The position numbers and the translations under genes were made by a program. 64,000 nt of DNA, taken from Heliomicrobium gestii (GTDB lineage: Bacteria > Bacillota > Desulfitobacteriia > Heliobacteriales > Heliobacteriaceae). The stretch is from positions 47,401 through 111,400 of the forward strand of contig NZ_WXEX01000015.1 of the NCBI RefSeq assembly GCF_009877435.1. The letters run 5' to 3'. Below, piece after piece: positions 43,553 through 55,333 of the stretch (its first letter is position 1; every line of letters starts with the position of its first letter). The notes under the pieces are model-generated. The model was given only the letters and a program-made list of their open reading frames with translations, was not told the DNA's origin and ran no database searches.

Positions 43553-44001
43553 GATTCGCTTCCTCTTCCTTCCACCATCAGCGTAACAGGGCCGTCGTTG
43601 ATGATCTCGACGACCATGTGGGCCTGGAACTGTCCTGTCGCCACGGTCAGGCCAAACTTGCGCAGTTCCTCGACGACCATATCGACGAGGCGGCGCGCCT
43701 CTTCCGGCGGCGCCGCCTGGATAAAGCTGGGCCGGCGGCCTTTGCGGCAGTCACCGTAGAGGGTGAACTGGCTGACGACGAGGGCCTCGCCGCCGACATC
43801 GCAAACGGAGCGGTTCATCTTGCCCTGTTCATCTTCGAAAATACGCAAATGGGCGATTTTTTCCGCCACATAGCGGGCATCAGCGTCACCGTCGCCTTGA
43901 CCGGCGCCGACGAGAACGACAAGGCCCGGTCCGATGGCGCCGATCTCAGCGCCTTCGACGGTCACCCGCCCGCGGAGCACCCGCTGAATCAACGCGCGCA
44001 A
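43549..44001 (-). CDS. dtd: D-aminoacyl-tRNA deacylase
   Basis: 150 residues, the family length, from TTG at 44001 with AGGAGG 8 bases upstream. The frame is open another 16 codons, but that extension is not part of the family. It has the active-site segment [17 protein letters not shown] and the C-terminal [10 protein letters not shown] containing the Gly-cisPro pair. It removes D-amino acids from mischarged tRNA. Lies 55 bases after rel. Confidence 0.93.
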   Translation of the reverse strand: MRALIQRVLRGRVTVEGAEIGAIGPGLVVLVGAGQGDGDADARYVAEKIAHLRIFEDEQGKMNRSVCDVGGEALVVSQFTLYGDCRKGRRPSFIQAAPPEEARRLVDMVVEELRKFGLTVATGQFQAHMVVEIINDGPVTLMVEGRGSES

Positions 44002-44055
44002 GCAACCCGCCTCCTCTAGAAAGCAGTTCCTGTCCAAAGAAGGGCTCAATGGTCT

Positions 44056-46266
44056 CTATCCCAAGAGGGACTCGCCTTCTTTGTCCGGCCGGGTGTTCGG
44101 CGTCAAACGACGCACTTCGAGAACATCCCGCACTTTCATCAGTTTATCCATCAGGTATTTCAGGTGACCCAAATCACGGATTTCGACGACCATGTTGATC
44201 TGGGCCATCTTGTTTTTCGTCGCTCGCGAGTAGATGGAGTTGATCGCCGTCTTCGTGTCGGCCACCGACAGCATCACATCAGTCGTCAGCCGCTCGCGAT
44301 CCATGGCGATGACCTCCATCTCGACCTGGTAGGTGGCGTGGGAGGTCGTGTCCCAGGCCACCTCGACGATGCGTTCGCGTTCCTCCGCCGACATGTTGAC
44401 CACGTTGGTGCAGTCTACACGGTGGATGGAAACGCCCCGCCCCTTGGTGATGTAACCGATGATCTCATCGCCCGGCAAGGGGTTGCAGCAACGGGAAAAG
44501 CGGATCAGCACGTTGTCAACGCCGCGCACCCGCACCCCCTGGGAAGGCTTGCCGAAACCGGAAAAGGGCTTTACTTCCGGCGGCGCCGCCACATCCTCTT
44601 CCAGGCGCTTTTCCTTTTTCAGTTCCTCTTTCAGGCGAAGGATGATCTGGTTGACCGTCAAGACGCCGTCGCCGACGGCAAAGTAGAGATCATCAACGTT
44701 CTGGTAGTTGAAGCGCTTGCTGATGTCCAGCACCCGTTCGGCTTTCAGGACATCGGCGGGATCGAACTTCAGCCGTTTCAATTCCAGTTCGATGGCTTCC
44801 CGGCCCCGCTCGACGAACTCCTCGCGCTTCTCCTTCTTGAACCACTGGCGGATGCGGTTGCGGGCGTTCGACGTTTTGACGACATTCAACCAGTCCCGTG
44901 AGGGTCCTGCCGTCGTTTTGGTCAATACTTCAATGATCTCGCCGTTGTTCAGTTGGTAGTCCAGGGGAACGATGCGCCCGTTCACCTTGGCGCCCATGCA
45001 GCGGTGGCCCACATTGGAGTGGATGCGGTAGGCAAAGTCGATCGGCGTGGACCCGGCCGGCAGTTCAATCACGTCGCCTTTCGGGGTGAAAACGAAGACG
45101 GCGTCGGAGAAAAACTCGATCTTCAGGGTCTCCATGAAGGTCTGCGTGTCTTTCTGGTCTGACTGCCATTCGAGCATCTGACGCAGCCAGGCCAACTTTT
45201 CCTCGAAGCTCCGTCCCTGCGCTTTGCCGCCCTCCTTGTACTTCCAGTGGGCGGCGATCCCGTATTCAGCGGTCCGGTGCATCTCAGAGGTGCGGATCTG
45301 CACTTCGAAGGGCTCACCGAGGGGGCCGACCAGGGTGGTGTGCAGCGACTGGTACATGTTCGTCTTCGGTGTGGCGATGTAGTCCTTGAAGCGCATGGGT
45401 ATCGGTTTCCAGATGGTATGGATGATCCCGAGGGCGCCGTAGCAGTCCTTCACAGAGTCGACAAGGACGCGGACGGCGATCAGGTCGTAGATCTCGGAGA
45501 GATCCTTCTTTTGGGCGGTCATTTTGCGATAGATGGAGTAGAAATGCTTCGGCCGTCCCGAGATCTCCGCCTTGATGGCGACGGCGGTCAACTTTTCTTG
45601 CAAGACGGCGATGATCTCGTTGATGCGCTCCTCACGCTCGGCGCGTTTGGTGGCGATGCGCGTCACCAGGTCATAGTAGGTGTCCGGTTCCATGTAACGC
45701 AGCGACAGGTCTTCCAGTTCCCACTTGACTCGCGAGATCCCCAGGCGGTTGGCCAGCGGGGCGAAGAGTTCGATCGTCTCGATGGCGATCTCCCGCTGTT
45801 TTTCCGGCGTCTGGTGCTTGAGGGTGCGCATGTTGTGCAAGCGGTCAGCCAGTTTGATCAAGATGACGCGAATGTCCTTGGCCATGGCCAAGAACATCTT
45901 GCGCAGGCTCTCGACCTGCTGCTCCTGCTTGGAGTGAAACTCCAGGCGGCTCAGCTTGGTCACACCGTCGACCATGAGGGCGACTTCGGAGCCGAATTCC
46001 TTTTCCAACTGTTCCCGCGTCACCGGTGTGTCCTCCACAACATCGTGGAGCAGACAGGCGGCGATGGTGGCAACATCCAGTTCCAAGTCGGCCAAGATAT
46101 AGGCAACGGCCATTGGGTGATAGATGTAGGGTTCCCCGGACTTGCGCAGTTGGCCCGTGTGGGCTTCATCGGCGTATTCAAAGGCCCGGCGGACAAATTC
46201 GAGGTCGCTTGGATTTTGCGTATAGCTCTGGACACGCTTTAACAATTGTCCTAAGGTTACCTGCAT
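44056..46266 (-). CDS. relA: Bifunctional (p)ppGpp synthetase/hydrolase Rel
   Basis: 736 residues. The hydrolase HD domain is intact (LLHDVVEDTP). The synthetase domain has RFKDYI (the RFKD form typical of bifunctional enzymes) and EVQIRTSEMHRTAEYGIAAHW. TGS follows at about 385-445 (FTPKGDVIELPAGSTPIDFAY), then a conserved-Cys region (SRCCNPLPGDEI), and a C-terminal ACT domain. First gene of the dtd-MBL-hemZ-hisS-aspS-tcdA cluster. Confidence 0.95.
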   Translation of the reverse strand: MQVTLGQLLKRVQSYTQNPSDLEFVRRAFEYADEAHTGQLRKSGEPYIYHPMAVAYILADLELDVATIAACLLHDVVEDTPVTREQLEKEFGSEVALMVDGVTKLSRLEFHSKQEQQVESLRKMFLAMAKDIRVILIKLADRLHNMRTLKHQTPEKQREIAIETIELFAPLANRLGISRVKWELEDLSLRYMEPDTYYDLVTRIATKRAEREERINEIIAVLQEKLTAVAIKAEISGRPKHFYSIYRKMTAQKKDLSEIYDLIAVRVLVDSVKDCYGALGIIHTIWKPIPMRFKDYIATPKTNMYQSLHTTLVGPLGEPFEVQIRTSEMHRTAEYGIAAHWKYKEGGKAQGRSFEEKLAWLRQMLEWQSDQKDTQTFMETLKIEFFSDAVFVFTPKGDVIELPAGSTPIDFAYRIHSNVGHRCMGAKVNGRIVPLDYQLNNGEIIEVLTKTTAGPSRDWLNVVKTSNARNRIRQWFKKEKREEFVERGREAIELELKRLKFDPADVLKAERVLDISKRFNYQNVDDLYFAVGDGVLTVNQIILRLKEELKKEKRLEEDVAAPPEVKPFSGFGKPSQGVRVRGVDNVLIRFSRCCNPLPGDEIIGYITKGRGVSIHRVDCTNVVNMSAEERERIVEVAWDTTSHATYQVEMEVIAMDRERLTTDVMLSVADTKTAINSIYSRATKNKMAQINMVVEIRDLGHLKYLMDKLMKVRDVLEVRRLTPNTRPDKEGESLLG

Positions 46267-46463
46267 CTGCTCACCTCCCCGCGAGGCCTTTCGGCATGTC
46301 TTATTAAATATATGAAAACCTAAAAAAGGGCAAGATACTATATTATTTTCTCTTCATAAGTCGGAAATCCTCCAAAGGAATCGAAATCCTCATCTTCCCT
46401 ATTCTTCTGCTGTTGGCATTCATTGTTCCATATTTTTCTATGACCTATTCCCCGGAGGTGAAA

Positions 46464-46490
46464 CAAAAAACCCCCGGCAATCGGGGGGTT
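46464..46490 (-). terminator. Terminator at the end of the cation efflux gene
   Basis: Stem AACCCCCG / CGGGGGGTT (46469-46476 and 46482-46490) with six T on the minus strand. It overlaps the stop codon (46489-46491). The rest of the gap to rel (46267-46463) shows no gene; a weak TTGCCC-N17-TATTTA lies before rel. Confidence 0.85.
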
Positions 46491-47391
46491 ATTCATTTTC
46501 CTTCCGGTGCGCTTTTTGACAGTCGCCGCAACGCTCATCACAGGGCTCCTGGTGGACGAGAACGGTGCTACGGGGGAAAATCTCCTGGATTTCTCGGGCC
46601 ACCCGGTGGGAGATGTCGTAGCTTTCTTCAATGGAGGTTTTTTTACAAAAGACCATATGCATGTCAATGTGCCGTTCAGCGCCGGCGCGGCGTGTCCGGA
46701 TGGCATGGACATTGACATACTTGGCCGCATGGCGTTGGATCCGCTCCTGGATCTGGCTCTCCTCCTCTTCGGGCAGCCGCTGATCCAAGAGAGGCATAAA
46801 GGCCTCCTGCAACAGATCCCATGATGCCTTGATGATCAGGAGGGCTACGCCAATGGCCACGATTGGGTCAAGGAGCGTCCAACCGGTCAGCTTCAGAAGG
46901 ATTAAGCCGAAAAGGACGCCCAGTGACGTATATACGTCGGTGCGCAGGTGCAAAGCGTCGGCTTCCAAAGCCACTGACTCGGTCTTGCGGGCCACCGCCA
47001 TCAACCGGAAGGAGACATAGTAGTTGACGCCCGCTGAGATGGCCATGATGACGACGCCCCAGCCTGTCTCTGGCGGTGCGCCGCCATGGCTGAGCTTCTC
47101 GACAGCCTCGTAGATAATCCAGACGGCAGCCACGAAAATCAAGAGCGCCTCGATTGTGCCCGCCACGTTTTCAATTTTGCCGTGTCCGAACTGATGATTG
47201 TCGTCAGCCGGGCGGCTGGCTTCACGGACGCTGAAAAAGGCGATCAACGCCGCCACCAAATCGATCCCGGAATGGATGCCCTCGGAGATGACGCTGACCG
47301 ACCCGCTTAACCAACCGATCGTCAGCTTGCCGACGACCAGAAATGAATTGGACATAACCGATAACTGCGCGACTCGCAGCCGTTCATCCAC
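46489..47391 (-). CDS. Cation diffusion facilitator (CDF) efflux protein with Cys-rich tail
   Basis: About 300 residues. Six membrane helices with the metal site pattern HSGIDLVAAL and the conserved HQFGHGKIE. A cytoplasmic ferredoxin-like domain follows (QRHAAKYVNVHAIRTRRAG). The last 20 residues hold a metal-binding-looking tail CDERCGDC. I prefer GTG at 47391, with GGGG 9 bases upstream; TTG at 47433 is upstream in frame. The metal could be Zn, Fe, Co or Mn; given the corrinoid genes, cobalt or nickel would be interesting, but nothing in the sequence decides. Confidence 0.88.
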   Translation of the reverse strand: MDERLRVAQLSVMSNSFLVVGKLTIGWLSGSVSVISEGIHSGIDLVAALIAFFSVREASRPADDNHQFGHGKIENVAGTIEALLIFVAAVWIIYEAVEKLSHGGAPPETGWGVVIMAISAGVNYYVSFRLMAVARKTESVALEADALHLRTDVYTSLGVLFGLILLKLTGWTLLDPIVAIGVALLIIKASWDLLQEAFMPLLDQRLPEEEESQIQERIQRHAAKYVNVHAIRTRRAGAERHIDMHMVFCKKTSIEESYDISHRVAREIQEIFPRSTVLVHQEPCDERCGDCQKAHRKENE

Positions 47392-47478
47392 AACCTCGTT
47401 CCCCTTTTTCTCCTGCCTTGCATGAATCGGCAACCGGTAAACTTCCGTCCTCTATTGTAGCACAATACCCGCATACAG

Positions 47479-47506
47479 AAAGCACCCCAGTTGCCTGGAG
47501 TGCTTT
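47479..47506 (-). terminator. Possible terminator after secF
   Basis: A 12-base stem with one mismatch (47479-47490 and 47495-47506). The T-run is short on the minus strand (TTTCTG) and slightly better on the plus strand, so efficiency is doubtful. Confidence 0.45.
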
Positions 47507-47608
47507 TCCAGCTTTCCTTTGATCGCGTCTGGCCCATCGCCATCGCTTTTTTTACCGGCGCCTTGAGATGCGCGATGATTTCGCTGAAATCATCTTCCGA
47601 TGTTTCTG

Positions 47609-48487
47609 TTACGCCGCTTTCATTTTTGCCCGGCGCTGCGCCTTTTCGATCTGTTTCAGGTCATACCAGATCGGGCTGGCGTTGAAGATAGACGAGTAAG
47701 CTCCGGAAATGACGCCGATCAACATGGCCAGGTTGAAGACCCGCGTCGAGGCGCCGCCCCAGAAGAGCAAGGCGACGAGGACGAAGATGACCATGAGGAC
47801 GGTGATGATGGACCGGGTCATCGTTTCCGTTACGGAGCGGTTGACCAGGGCGTCCATGGGCTCGTCTTTTTTCTTCTTGCGCAGGTTCTCCCGGATGCGG
47901 TCGAAGATGACGATGGTGTCGTTGATGGAGTAACCGAAGACGGTGAGGATGGCGGCGACAAAGGTGCTGTCCACCTCAATGTAAAAGATGGAGAAGAGCC
48001 CCGCCACCACCAAGATATCGTGGAACAACGCTACGATGGCGGCTACGGCAAATTTGAATTCAAACCGGTAGGAAATATAGGCGACCATGCCGATGGCAGC
48101 CAGCAACAGCGCCAGCAAGGCGTTGCGAGCCAGTTCCTGGCCGATGGTTGGACCAATGGTTTGGTCGCTGCGGATGGATAGTTCACCCACCTGTCCTTTC
48201 ATCGACTCCAGCAACTGATTCCGCTGGCTCTGATCCAGCGGGTGGGTCCGAACGATCACGTTATTTCCTTCAGCCAGTTGAACCTCTGTTTTGCCGATGT
48301 TGGCATTATCCAGGACAGTGCGGACCTGTTCGACAGTGACCGCATGTTCAAAATGCAGCTCCAGCTTGGATCCGCCAGTAAAATCGATGCCGAGGTTCAG
48401 CCCGCGAAGCATCAGGGAGATTAACCCCGGAATCAGGATCAATAGAGATAGGGCATACCAGATTTTGCGACGACCGATCATGTTCAT
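47609..48487 (-). CDS. secF: Protein translocase subunit SecF
   Basis: 292 residues, six membrane segments. GLNLGIDFTGGSKLELHF near the N-terminus and the FGYSINDTIVIFDRIREN motif are characteristic. It works with SecD to use the proton or sodium gradient for late steps of export. Starts 18 bases after secD. Confidence 0.95.
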   Translation of the reverse strand: MNMIGRRKIWYALSLLILIPGLISLMLRGLNLGIDFTGGSKLELHFEHAVTVEQVRTVLDNANIGKTEVQLAEGNNVIVRTHPLDQSQRNQLLESMKGQVGELSIRSDQTIGPTIGQELARNALLALLLAAIGMVAYISYRFEFKFAVAAIVALFHDILVVAGLFSIFYIEVDSTFVAAILTVFGYSINDTIVIFDRIRENLRKKKKDEPMDALVNRSVTETMTRSIITVLMVIFVLVALLFWGGASTRVFNLAMLIGVISGAYSSIFNASPIWYDLKQIEKAQRRAKMKAA

Positions 48488-48505
48488 GTCCGGGCTTCCC
48501 TCCTA

Positions 48506-49714
48506 TCAGGCGCCGTAGAGTTTCTTGTTGTTCAGGATGCCGCTGCCGCCGGCAGACCGCAGCAACAGCCGGGTGAAACTGATGGCCGTAAACATGCTGA
48601 CGACAATGCCGATGCCCAATGTGATGGCAAAGCCACGAATCGGGCCAGTGCCGAGAGAGTAGAGAACGACAACAGAGATCAGCGTGGTTACGTTGGAATC
48701 TAAAATGGTGGTAAAGGCGCGATGGAATCCGTCCTCAATGGCTGTGCGCAGCGTCTTGCCATGGCGAAGTTCATCTTTCAACCGCTCGTAGATGATGACG
48801 TTGGCGTCGACGGCGACACCAAGGGATAGGAGAAAGCCAGCGATGCCAGGCAACGTCCATGTCGCGTGGAGCCATGTCAAGATGCCGACAACGATCACCG
48901 AGTAGAGGATCAGGGAGATGATCGCCACAAAGCCGGGAACGCGATAGTAGAGGAACATAAAAGCGAAGATCAGGCCAATTCCGATGATGGCCGCTGTCTC
49001 GCTCTTATCCAAACTCTCGGCGCCGAGGGTCGGACCGACGGTCTGCTTTTCCACCATATCCATCTTGACCGGCAAGGCGCCCGAATTCAGGAGCAAGGCG
49101 ATGCGACGGGCGTCTTCCAGCGAGCCGTAACCGGTGATGCGAGCTTGCCCGCCTGTGATCGGTTCGGTGACAGTCGGGTTCTGCAAAAGATCTTGGTCCA
49201 AATAGATGCCGATCGGTTTGCCCACATTGGCCCGGGTCACATCGGCAAACTTTTTCGCGCCTTCACTGTTCAGGGTCATCTGAACGATGGCCGTCTTGCT
49301 TCCAGGCTCCAAGGCCTCTTTGGCCTCTTTCAGATCCTTGCCTTCGATAACCGTTTTGCCGTCTGTCGTGCGGAAGGTCAGGACGGCTGTTTTGCCGATC
49401 AGATCGACTGCTTTATCGGGATCCTGAATCCCAGCCAGTTCGATCAGCAGCCGGTTGGTTCCTTCCAACTGGATCCGCGGCTCCGCAACGCCGAGCCCGT
49501 TGATCCGTTGTTCCATAATGGCCTGAACCTGCTGCATCTCTTCCTTGGTTACTTTGCGGTCTGGTGTCTCTTCTGCCTGCAAGACCACATAAAGACCGCC
49601 TTGCAGGTCGAGCCCAAGCTTCGCGTTTTGCTTAATCGGGCCGTAACTCAAGGCGGCAGCAACGGCCACCACCAAAATTAAGGCCACCAGTTGGAGCGTT
49701 TTGCGTGCATTCAT
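48506..49714 (-). CDS. secD: Protein translocase subunit SecD
   Basis: 402 residues. GLDLQGGLYVVLQ (D1 motif), a periplasmic P1 domain of reduced size as in other Gram-positives, and the VAVDANVIIYERLKDEL motif in the membrane part. A strong promoter lies at 49790-49819. Confidence 0.95.
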   Translation of the reverse strand: MNARKTLQLVALILVVAVAAALSYGPIKQNAKLGLDLQGGLYVVLQAEETPDRKVTKEEMQQVQAIMEQRINGLGVAEPRIQLEGTNRLLIELAGIQDPDKAVDLIGKTAVLTFRTTDGKTVIEGKDLKEAKEALEPGSKTAIVQMTLNSEGAKKFADVTRANVGKPIGIYLDQDLLQNPTVTEPITGGQARITGYGSLEDARRIALLLNSGALPVKMDMVEKQTVGPTLGAESLDKSETAAIIGIGLIFAFMFLYYRVPGFVAIISLILYSVIVVGILTWLHATWTLPGIAGFLLSLGVAVDANVIIYERLKDELRHGKTLRTAIEDGFHRAFTTILDSNVTTLISVVVLYSLGTGPIRGFAITLGIGIVVSMFTAISFTRLLLRSAGGSGILNNKKLYGA

Positions 49715-49789
49715 ATTTTGCCCGCTGCCTCCTTGTAAAGGTTTGCTTTTTTTCTACGGATGATTGCCTGGGAATACGAAACAATTCGA

Positions 49790-49819
49790 ATTATACTCCC
49801 AAATCTCAAAGAATGTCAA
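49790..49819 (-). promoter_or_regulatory. Sigma-A promoter of secDF
   Basis: TTGACA (49814-49819), 18-base spacer, TATAAT (49790-49795) on the minus strand: both hexamers match consensus. Confidence 0.82.
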
Positions 49820-49847
49820 ACAAAAGCGCTGTAGTTACAAAAATTAA

Positions 49848-50504
49848 CTAAAGCATCTTGGCATCATTAATTATTAAGTGAAAGCGACAATTCAGAAAGG
49901 CAGCTGCCCGGCGGCACATGACCATGCGGGGCAGAAAAATCTCGAAGTAATCCAGGAGCGGGCTGATCTCCGGGTCTGTCTTGAGCGTTAAGGTGATGTC
50001 CTGGCCCTCCAGCACAAGTTTGGATTCGCGAACAGCGTAATTGACACGGTCATGGATGTCGAAGGAAACCCGTTCCTTGTTGCGAACGCGGCGGAAGTGG
50101 ACGTCGCTCTTGTCCGCCAGGACGAGGGCGGCGCCAGCGGCGTTCACCACCTGGCCGACCGTTTCGTCATGATTGCCGATGGCGGCCATCACTTCGGCGA
50201 TCTCCGGGAAGTCCATCTTCATATCGCGCAAGATGCTGCGGGCCAGCAAGGCGCCGATTTGAGCATGTCCATCACGGCTGACGGCATTGCCAATGTCGTG
50301 CATGTAGCCGGCGATGGCGGCCAATTCGGCGACACGCTCAGGGTAGTTGAGGTGAGACAGAATCGCCTCCGCCTGAGCGCTGACCTGGGCGGAATGACGG
50401 AGTCCGTGTTCCGTATAGCCGAGCACGCTGAGGCGCTCATCGCCTTTTTCGATGTACGCCCGGACTTCCGGGTTTTCACGAATCGCGCGAATATCGACAG
50501 TCAT
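49848..50504 (-). CDS. HD-domain phosphohydrolase
   Basis: 218 residues. The metal site is visible as HSAQV, the MHDIGN pair and IGNHDE, with a further Asp in LADKSD. HD proteins of this size cleave phosphate esters or nucleotides; the substrate is unknown. A Cys-containing, all-beta-like C-terminal 70 residues follow. The leader at 50505-50640 contains short repeats. Confidence 0.82.
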   Translation of the reverse strand: MTVDIRAIRENPEVRAYIEKGDERLSVLGYTEHGLRHSAQVSAQAEAILSHLNYPERVAELAAIAGYMHDIGNAVSRDGHAQIGALLARSILRDMKMDFPEIAEVMAAIGNHDETVGQVVNAAGAALVLADKSDVHFRRVRNKERVSFDIHDRVNYAVRESKLVLEGQDITLTLKTDPEISPLLDYFEIFLPRMVMCRRAAAFLNCRFHLIINDAKML

Positions 50505-50519
50505 GGCTCTCTTCCTTTT

Positions 50520-50575
50520 CTCTGGCTTAGCGTGCTTACCTGGCTTACCTGGTTTGCTTGGCTTACTTCGTTTGC
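50520..50575. repeat. Short 9-10-bp direct repeats before the HD gene
   Basis: Units related to TGGCTTACC occur four to five times in a row (GCTTAGCGT, GCTTACCTG, GCTTACCTG, GTTTGCTTG, GCTTACTTC). No ORF uses them. Confidence 0.5.
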
Positions 50576-50683
50576 TACGGATTGCTCCATATTTCTCCGT
50601 GTTTCTTTATCGTAAGCTGGACATCGTCTTAACCTGGATATAGCCGTCATGGACGGACATGAATAGACCGCTGAGTAGTTTGC

Positions 50684-50884
50684 TCAGCGGCCAGGAAGAA
50701 AATCCGGAAAATCGAGTTCCATCTGACGGTTGACACGCATGTACTCGACAATCAGTCGATCCAGTTCACAGGATTTTCGATATAAAAGGCCACTCGTCAG
50801 ATTGCGGCAATCGAATTTTCGGGCTAATCGATCCAATTCTTTGCGTTTACGCTGAATCCGGCGCAAGAGCACCAAGGAATCCAT
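50684..50884 (-). CDS. Spo0E-like aspartyl phosphatase
   Basis: 66 residues. Two-helix protein with the Spo0E-family signature in the form SCELDRLIVEY, compared with SQELDxLI. Proteins of this type dephosphorylate Spo0A~P and delay sporulation. ATG at 50884 follows a GGAGGAGG site; the open frame upstream to 50941 is probably not translated. Confidence 0.85.
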   Translation of the reverse strand: MDSLVLLRRIQRKRKELDRLARKFDCRNLTSGLLYRKSCELDRLIVEYMRVNRQMELDFPDFLPGR

Positions 50885-50978
50885 TTTTCCTCCTCCCCTC
50901 GACAGTTCAATGGCTACACAATAACGGAATTCGCTTCTCACTTACACATTCGACCCATATTCTCGAATTCCTGTTATT

Positions 50979-51007
50979 AATGTAAACTTTTTGAAATATT
51001 TTGTCAA
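50979..51007 (-). promoter_or_regulatory. Promoter of the Spo0E-like gene
   Basis: TTGACA (51002-51007), 17-base spacer, TACATT (50979-50984) on the minus strand, in an AT-rich gap. Confidence 0.68.
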
Positions 51008-51020
51008 AGGGAGGAACACG

Positions 51021-51287
51021 TTATTCCTTTTCTGCGATCTCAACGATAGCCGTCTTGGCCAGTTCAACCTGAACCCCTTCGGCGATTTTGACGGTGATCG
51101 TATCTTCACCCACTTCTGTGACGACGCCGTAAATGCCCCCGGCAGTCAGGACCCTCTCATGGACCCTCACTTTGTCCAGCATCTCTTTGTGCTGTTTTTG
51201 CGCTTTCTTCTGCGGACGAATGAAGAGAAGGTAGAAAAGTCCGAACATGGCGACCAGATAGACCAACAAAAGGGAGGACGAATCCAT
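51021..51287 (-). CDS. yajC: Preprotein translocase subunit YajC
   Basis: 88 residues: one N-terminal membrane helix (YLVAMFGLFYLLFIRPQKK) and the family segment VLTAGGIYGVVTEVGEDTITVKI. It accompanies SecDF. Lies downstream of tgt, probably the same transcript. Confidence 0.94.
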   Translation of the reverse strand: MDSSSLLLVYLVAMFGLFYLLFIRPQKKAQKQHKEMLDKVRVHERVLTAGGIYGVVTEVGEDTITVKIAEGVQVELAKTAIVEIAEKE

Positions 51288-51357
51288 GACAGTTAACCCC
51301 CTTCTTAAGATACACTTTCATTCTTTCATGATTTTTACGGTTTTCGTTCGATGCCGC

Positions 51358-52665
<1,308 letters not shown>

Positions 52666-52775
52666 GGTTACGTTGTTTTCAGAGCTTATTCTGCTTGTTT
52701 AAGATTCATCCGTGGCATGAGTTTCTATCTACTAAGGGCTAAACTGCCGCTCCCAGCGGTTCTCCACCTAAACGC

Positions 52776-53810
52776 TTAGATGATCAACATGGCGTCTCCG
52801 AAACTGAAGAAACGATACCCCTGTTTCAGGGCCTCCTGGTATGCGGCCAGTATGTTTTCGCGTCCGGCAAAGGCGGAGACGAGCATGAGCAGGGTGGACT
52901 TGGGAAGGTGGAAGTTGGTGATCATGCCGTCGATGCAGTGGAAGGTGTATCCGGGATAGATGAAGATGTCTGTCCAGCCGGAACTGGCCGCAATCGCGCC
53001 GTTGTTGCGGCTGGCGACGGTTTCGAGGGTGCGGGCGACGGTGGTGCCAACGGCGATGACACGGCGTCCCTCCCCTTTTGCCTTTGCGATGGCTTCAGCG
53101 GCCTCGGGGTCGACTTGAAAGAACTCGGAGTGCATCTTGTGATCCTCGATGCGGTCAACTTGCACAGGCCGGAAGGTGCCGAGGCCCACATGAAGCAGAA
53201 CAGAGGTGGTCTCGATCCCTCGCTGCCTCAATCGGTCGAGCAGTTGGGGCGTGAAGTGGAGTCCTGCTGTCGGGGCTGCCGCCGATCCCCGTTCACGGTT
53301 GTATACCGTCTGGTAGCGCTCAGCTTCTGCCTGGGGCAAGGGGGTTTCAATGTACGGCGGCAGGGGCATTTCGCCGAGTTCGTCGATGAGTTTGTCAAAA
53401 TCTCCGGTGTACTCAAAGCGGACGATCCGTCCGCCAAAATCGGTCGTTTCCTGAATTTCCGCCGCCAACCGGCCTTCGCCGAAGTCGACAACGGTTCCCG
53501 GTTTCAGTCGCCGGCCGGGCCGGACCAACACTTCCCAGCGATCATCGCCTCGGGGGGTGAGCAAGACCATCTCGACGGCTACATCGCTTTCGCGTTTTTT
53601 TCCATATAAACGGGCTGGAATCACGCGGGTGCGGTTGACGACCAGCAGGTCGCCCGGTTGCAGGATGTCGACGATCTGATGAAAGATCCGGTGGTCGACA
53701 ACGCCGCTTTCTCGATCAAGGAGCATCAAGCGAGAGGCGTCTCTTGGTTCTGCCGGTGTCTGTGCGATCGCTTCCTTCGGCAAATCATAATCGTAAAGCG
53801 CGACTTCCAT
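52776..53810 (-). CDS. queA: S-adenosylmethionine:tRNA ribosyltransferase-isomerase QueA
   Basis: 344 residues from ATG at 53810, which overlaps the spoIID stop (TAATG) and has GGGGG 5 bases upstream. It converts preQ1 in tRNA to epoxyqueuosine. Conserved segments include [47 protein letters not shown] and [17 protein letters not shown]. Confidence 0.95.
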   Translation of the reverse strand: MEVALYDYDLPKEAIAQTPAEPRDASRLMLLDRESGVVDHRIFHQIVDILQPGDLLVVNRTRVIPARLYGKKRESDVAVEMVLLTPRGDDRWEVLVRPGRRLKPGTVVDFGEGRLAAEIQETTDFGGRIVRFEYTGDFDKLIDELGEMPLPPYIETPLPQAEAERYQTVYNRERGSAAAPTAGLHFTPQLLDRLRQRGIETTSVLLHVGLGTFRPVQVDRIEDHKMHSEFFQVDPEAAEAIAKAKGEGRRVIAVGTTVARTLETVASRNNGAIAASSGWTDIFIYPGYTFHCIDGMITNFHLPKSTLLMLVSAFAGRENILAAYQEALKQGYRFFSFGDAMLII

Positions 53811-55246
53811 TATTTCCCCCAATTGTTCATGATCCGCAACCGTCCGTCGCGACGATCGGCATTGTAATAATGTTCGATAATGTCATTGTACCCTTTCCCG
53901 TCGCGCGCCAAGCCCATGGCGCCCCATTGGCTCAAGCCCACGCCGTGGCCGAAGCCATAGCCATCAAGGACAATCGAGCCGCCAGACGCGGTTGACGGTG
54001 TTTTGGGCGCCGGACCGGCGCCGTCGGGCGTAATGACGTAAAAATCACTGTTCATCTCCGCCTGACCCTCGGCGGTGATCCCGTAGATCCCGCCTGCCGG
54101 GAGGGCGCTTTTTCTGAGCCCTTCAGCGCCGTATCCCATGACCATATAGCTGGCGCCGCCATCGGTGACGGTGAACTTCGTCGATGGCGCATCCAACAAT
54201 TGACGTACACGATCCCGCTCAACCGTTACGGTCCCCCGTGAGCCGACAACGTCCAGGCGGATCACACGCCCCGAGGCGGTCGTCTCAGCGACGCGCAGTC
54301 GCTGCACCTCTCCCGGATCCTTACCGGTCAGGGAGAGGGTTTTCCGGGCCACATCGGCCGGTGAGAGGTTTTTCCGCCAATGGTAGGCAAGGGCCGCCGT
54401 CCCGCCCCACTCCTCGGCGTATTTGTCTTCCGGCGCCGGAACGCCACGCAGGTAGGGCACATCGCTGTTCCAAACCCAACGGGCATCTTCCGTATACCCT
54501 CCGCTGTTGGAATGAAAAACAGCCTCGATGAGCGCCCCGTCAAAGGTGATGACCTGCCCGCGCGTATCGTCAACAGCCTTGCGGACCTTTGGGGATTCGC
54601 CATCGGCCCCCTTGTACACCTGACTCCCTTGATCATCCCGCAGATCATAGAAGTCGCCGGCCTGGGCACGACGTTCGCGCTTCTGCAAGGCATAGGTGCG
54701 CGAAACGACGGCCTGGGTTTTCATCGCCTCCTCAGGCGCATTCAGACCGATCTCCTGTCCGACGACACCGTAAAGGTATGTTTCCACATCGATCACATTG
54801 ATCAGCGCCAGATTGCTGGCGCCTTGTGAGCGGAGATGGTAGAGACGCAGACTGCCACGGTATTTTTTACCGTTGATTTCGATCCTATTCTCACCATCAC
54901 CGAGGGCTTGCAGCAACAGGGGGCCACCGAAGGCCTTTGCCAATGGCCGACCATTTTTCTCCAGTTTGATGGACGATCCGGCGGCGGCGGCGTGCCATGC
55001 ATCGGTGGAAGCGACAGGTTCCACCAGCATTTTTAAGTCCTCATCATACCACTGATATGTACCGGACAACACCTTGATATCGACGGACGATCGCTGATCG
55101 ATCAACACTCGCAACGCAGGCGTCGCGCCTGTTTCGGCGGCGCCAGCAGCACCTAGCGCCATCAAAAGAGAAAGAAAAAGGATCAGATTTACCAGGGTGA
55201 ATCGGGCCAGCAGCGTGGCAAGTCGATTTCTCTTGCTGCCTCTCAT
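53810..55246 (-). CDS. spoIID: SpoIID/LytB domain protein
   Basis: 478 residues. An N-terminal hydrophobic signal or anchor (residues 14-38) is followed by the SpoIID domain: [42 protein letters not shown], and the C-terminal [19 protein letters not shown]. SpoIID is a lytic transglycosylase needed for engulfment in sporulation. Its translational coupling to queA is conserved in related clostridia as far as I know. It could be a vegetative LytB paralogue rather than SpoIID proper. Confidence 0.88.
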   Translation of the reverse strand: MRGSKRNRLATLLARFTLVNLILFLSLLMALGAAGAAETGATPALRVLIDQRSSVDIKVLSGTYQWYDEDLKMLVEPVASTDAWHAAAAGSSIKLEKNGRPLAKAFGGPLLLQALGDGENRIEINGKKYRGSLRLYHLRSQGASNLALINVIDVETYLYGVVGQEIGLNAPEEAMKTQAVVSRTYALQKRERRAQAGDFYDLRDDQGSQVYKGADGESPKVRKAVDDTRGQVITFDGALIEAVFHSNSGGYTEDARWVWNSDVPYLRGVPAPEDKYAEEWGGTAALAYHWRKNLSPADVARKTLSLTGKDPGEVQRLRVAETTASGRVIRLDVVGSRGTVTVERDRVRQLLDAPSTKFTVTDGGASYMVMGYGAEGLRKSALPAGGIYGITAEGQAEMNSDFYVITPDGAGPAPKTPSTASGGSIVLDGYGFGHGVGLSQWGAMGLARDGKGYNDIIEHYYNADRRDGRLRIMNNWGK

Positions 55247-55333
55247 TCGTCAATGTGCTCCTTTCGGCAGGGCTCAACCTCCTCTGTTTTCGACAAATTG
55301 GCGGCACTTTCCTGTTTGTCCTCTCTTTTCATC

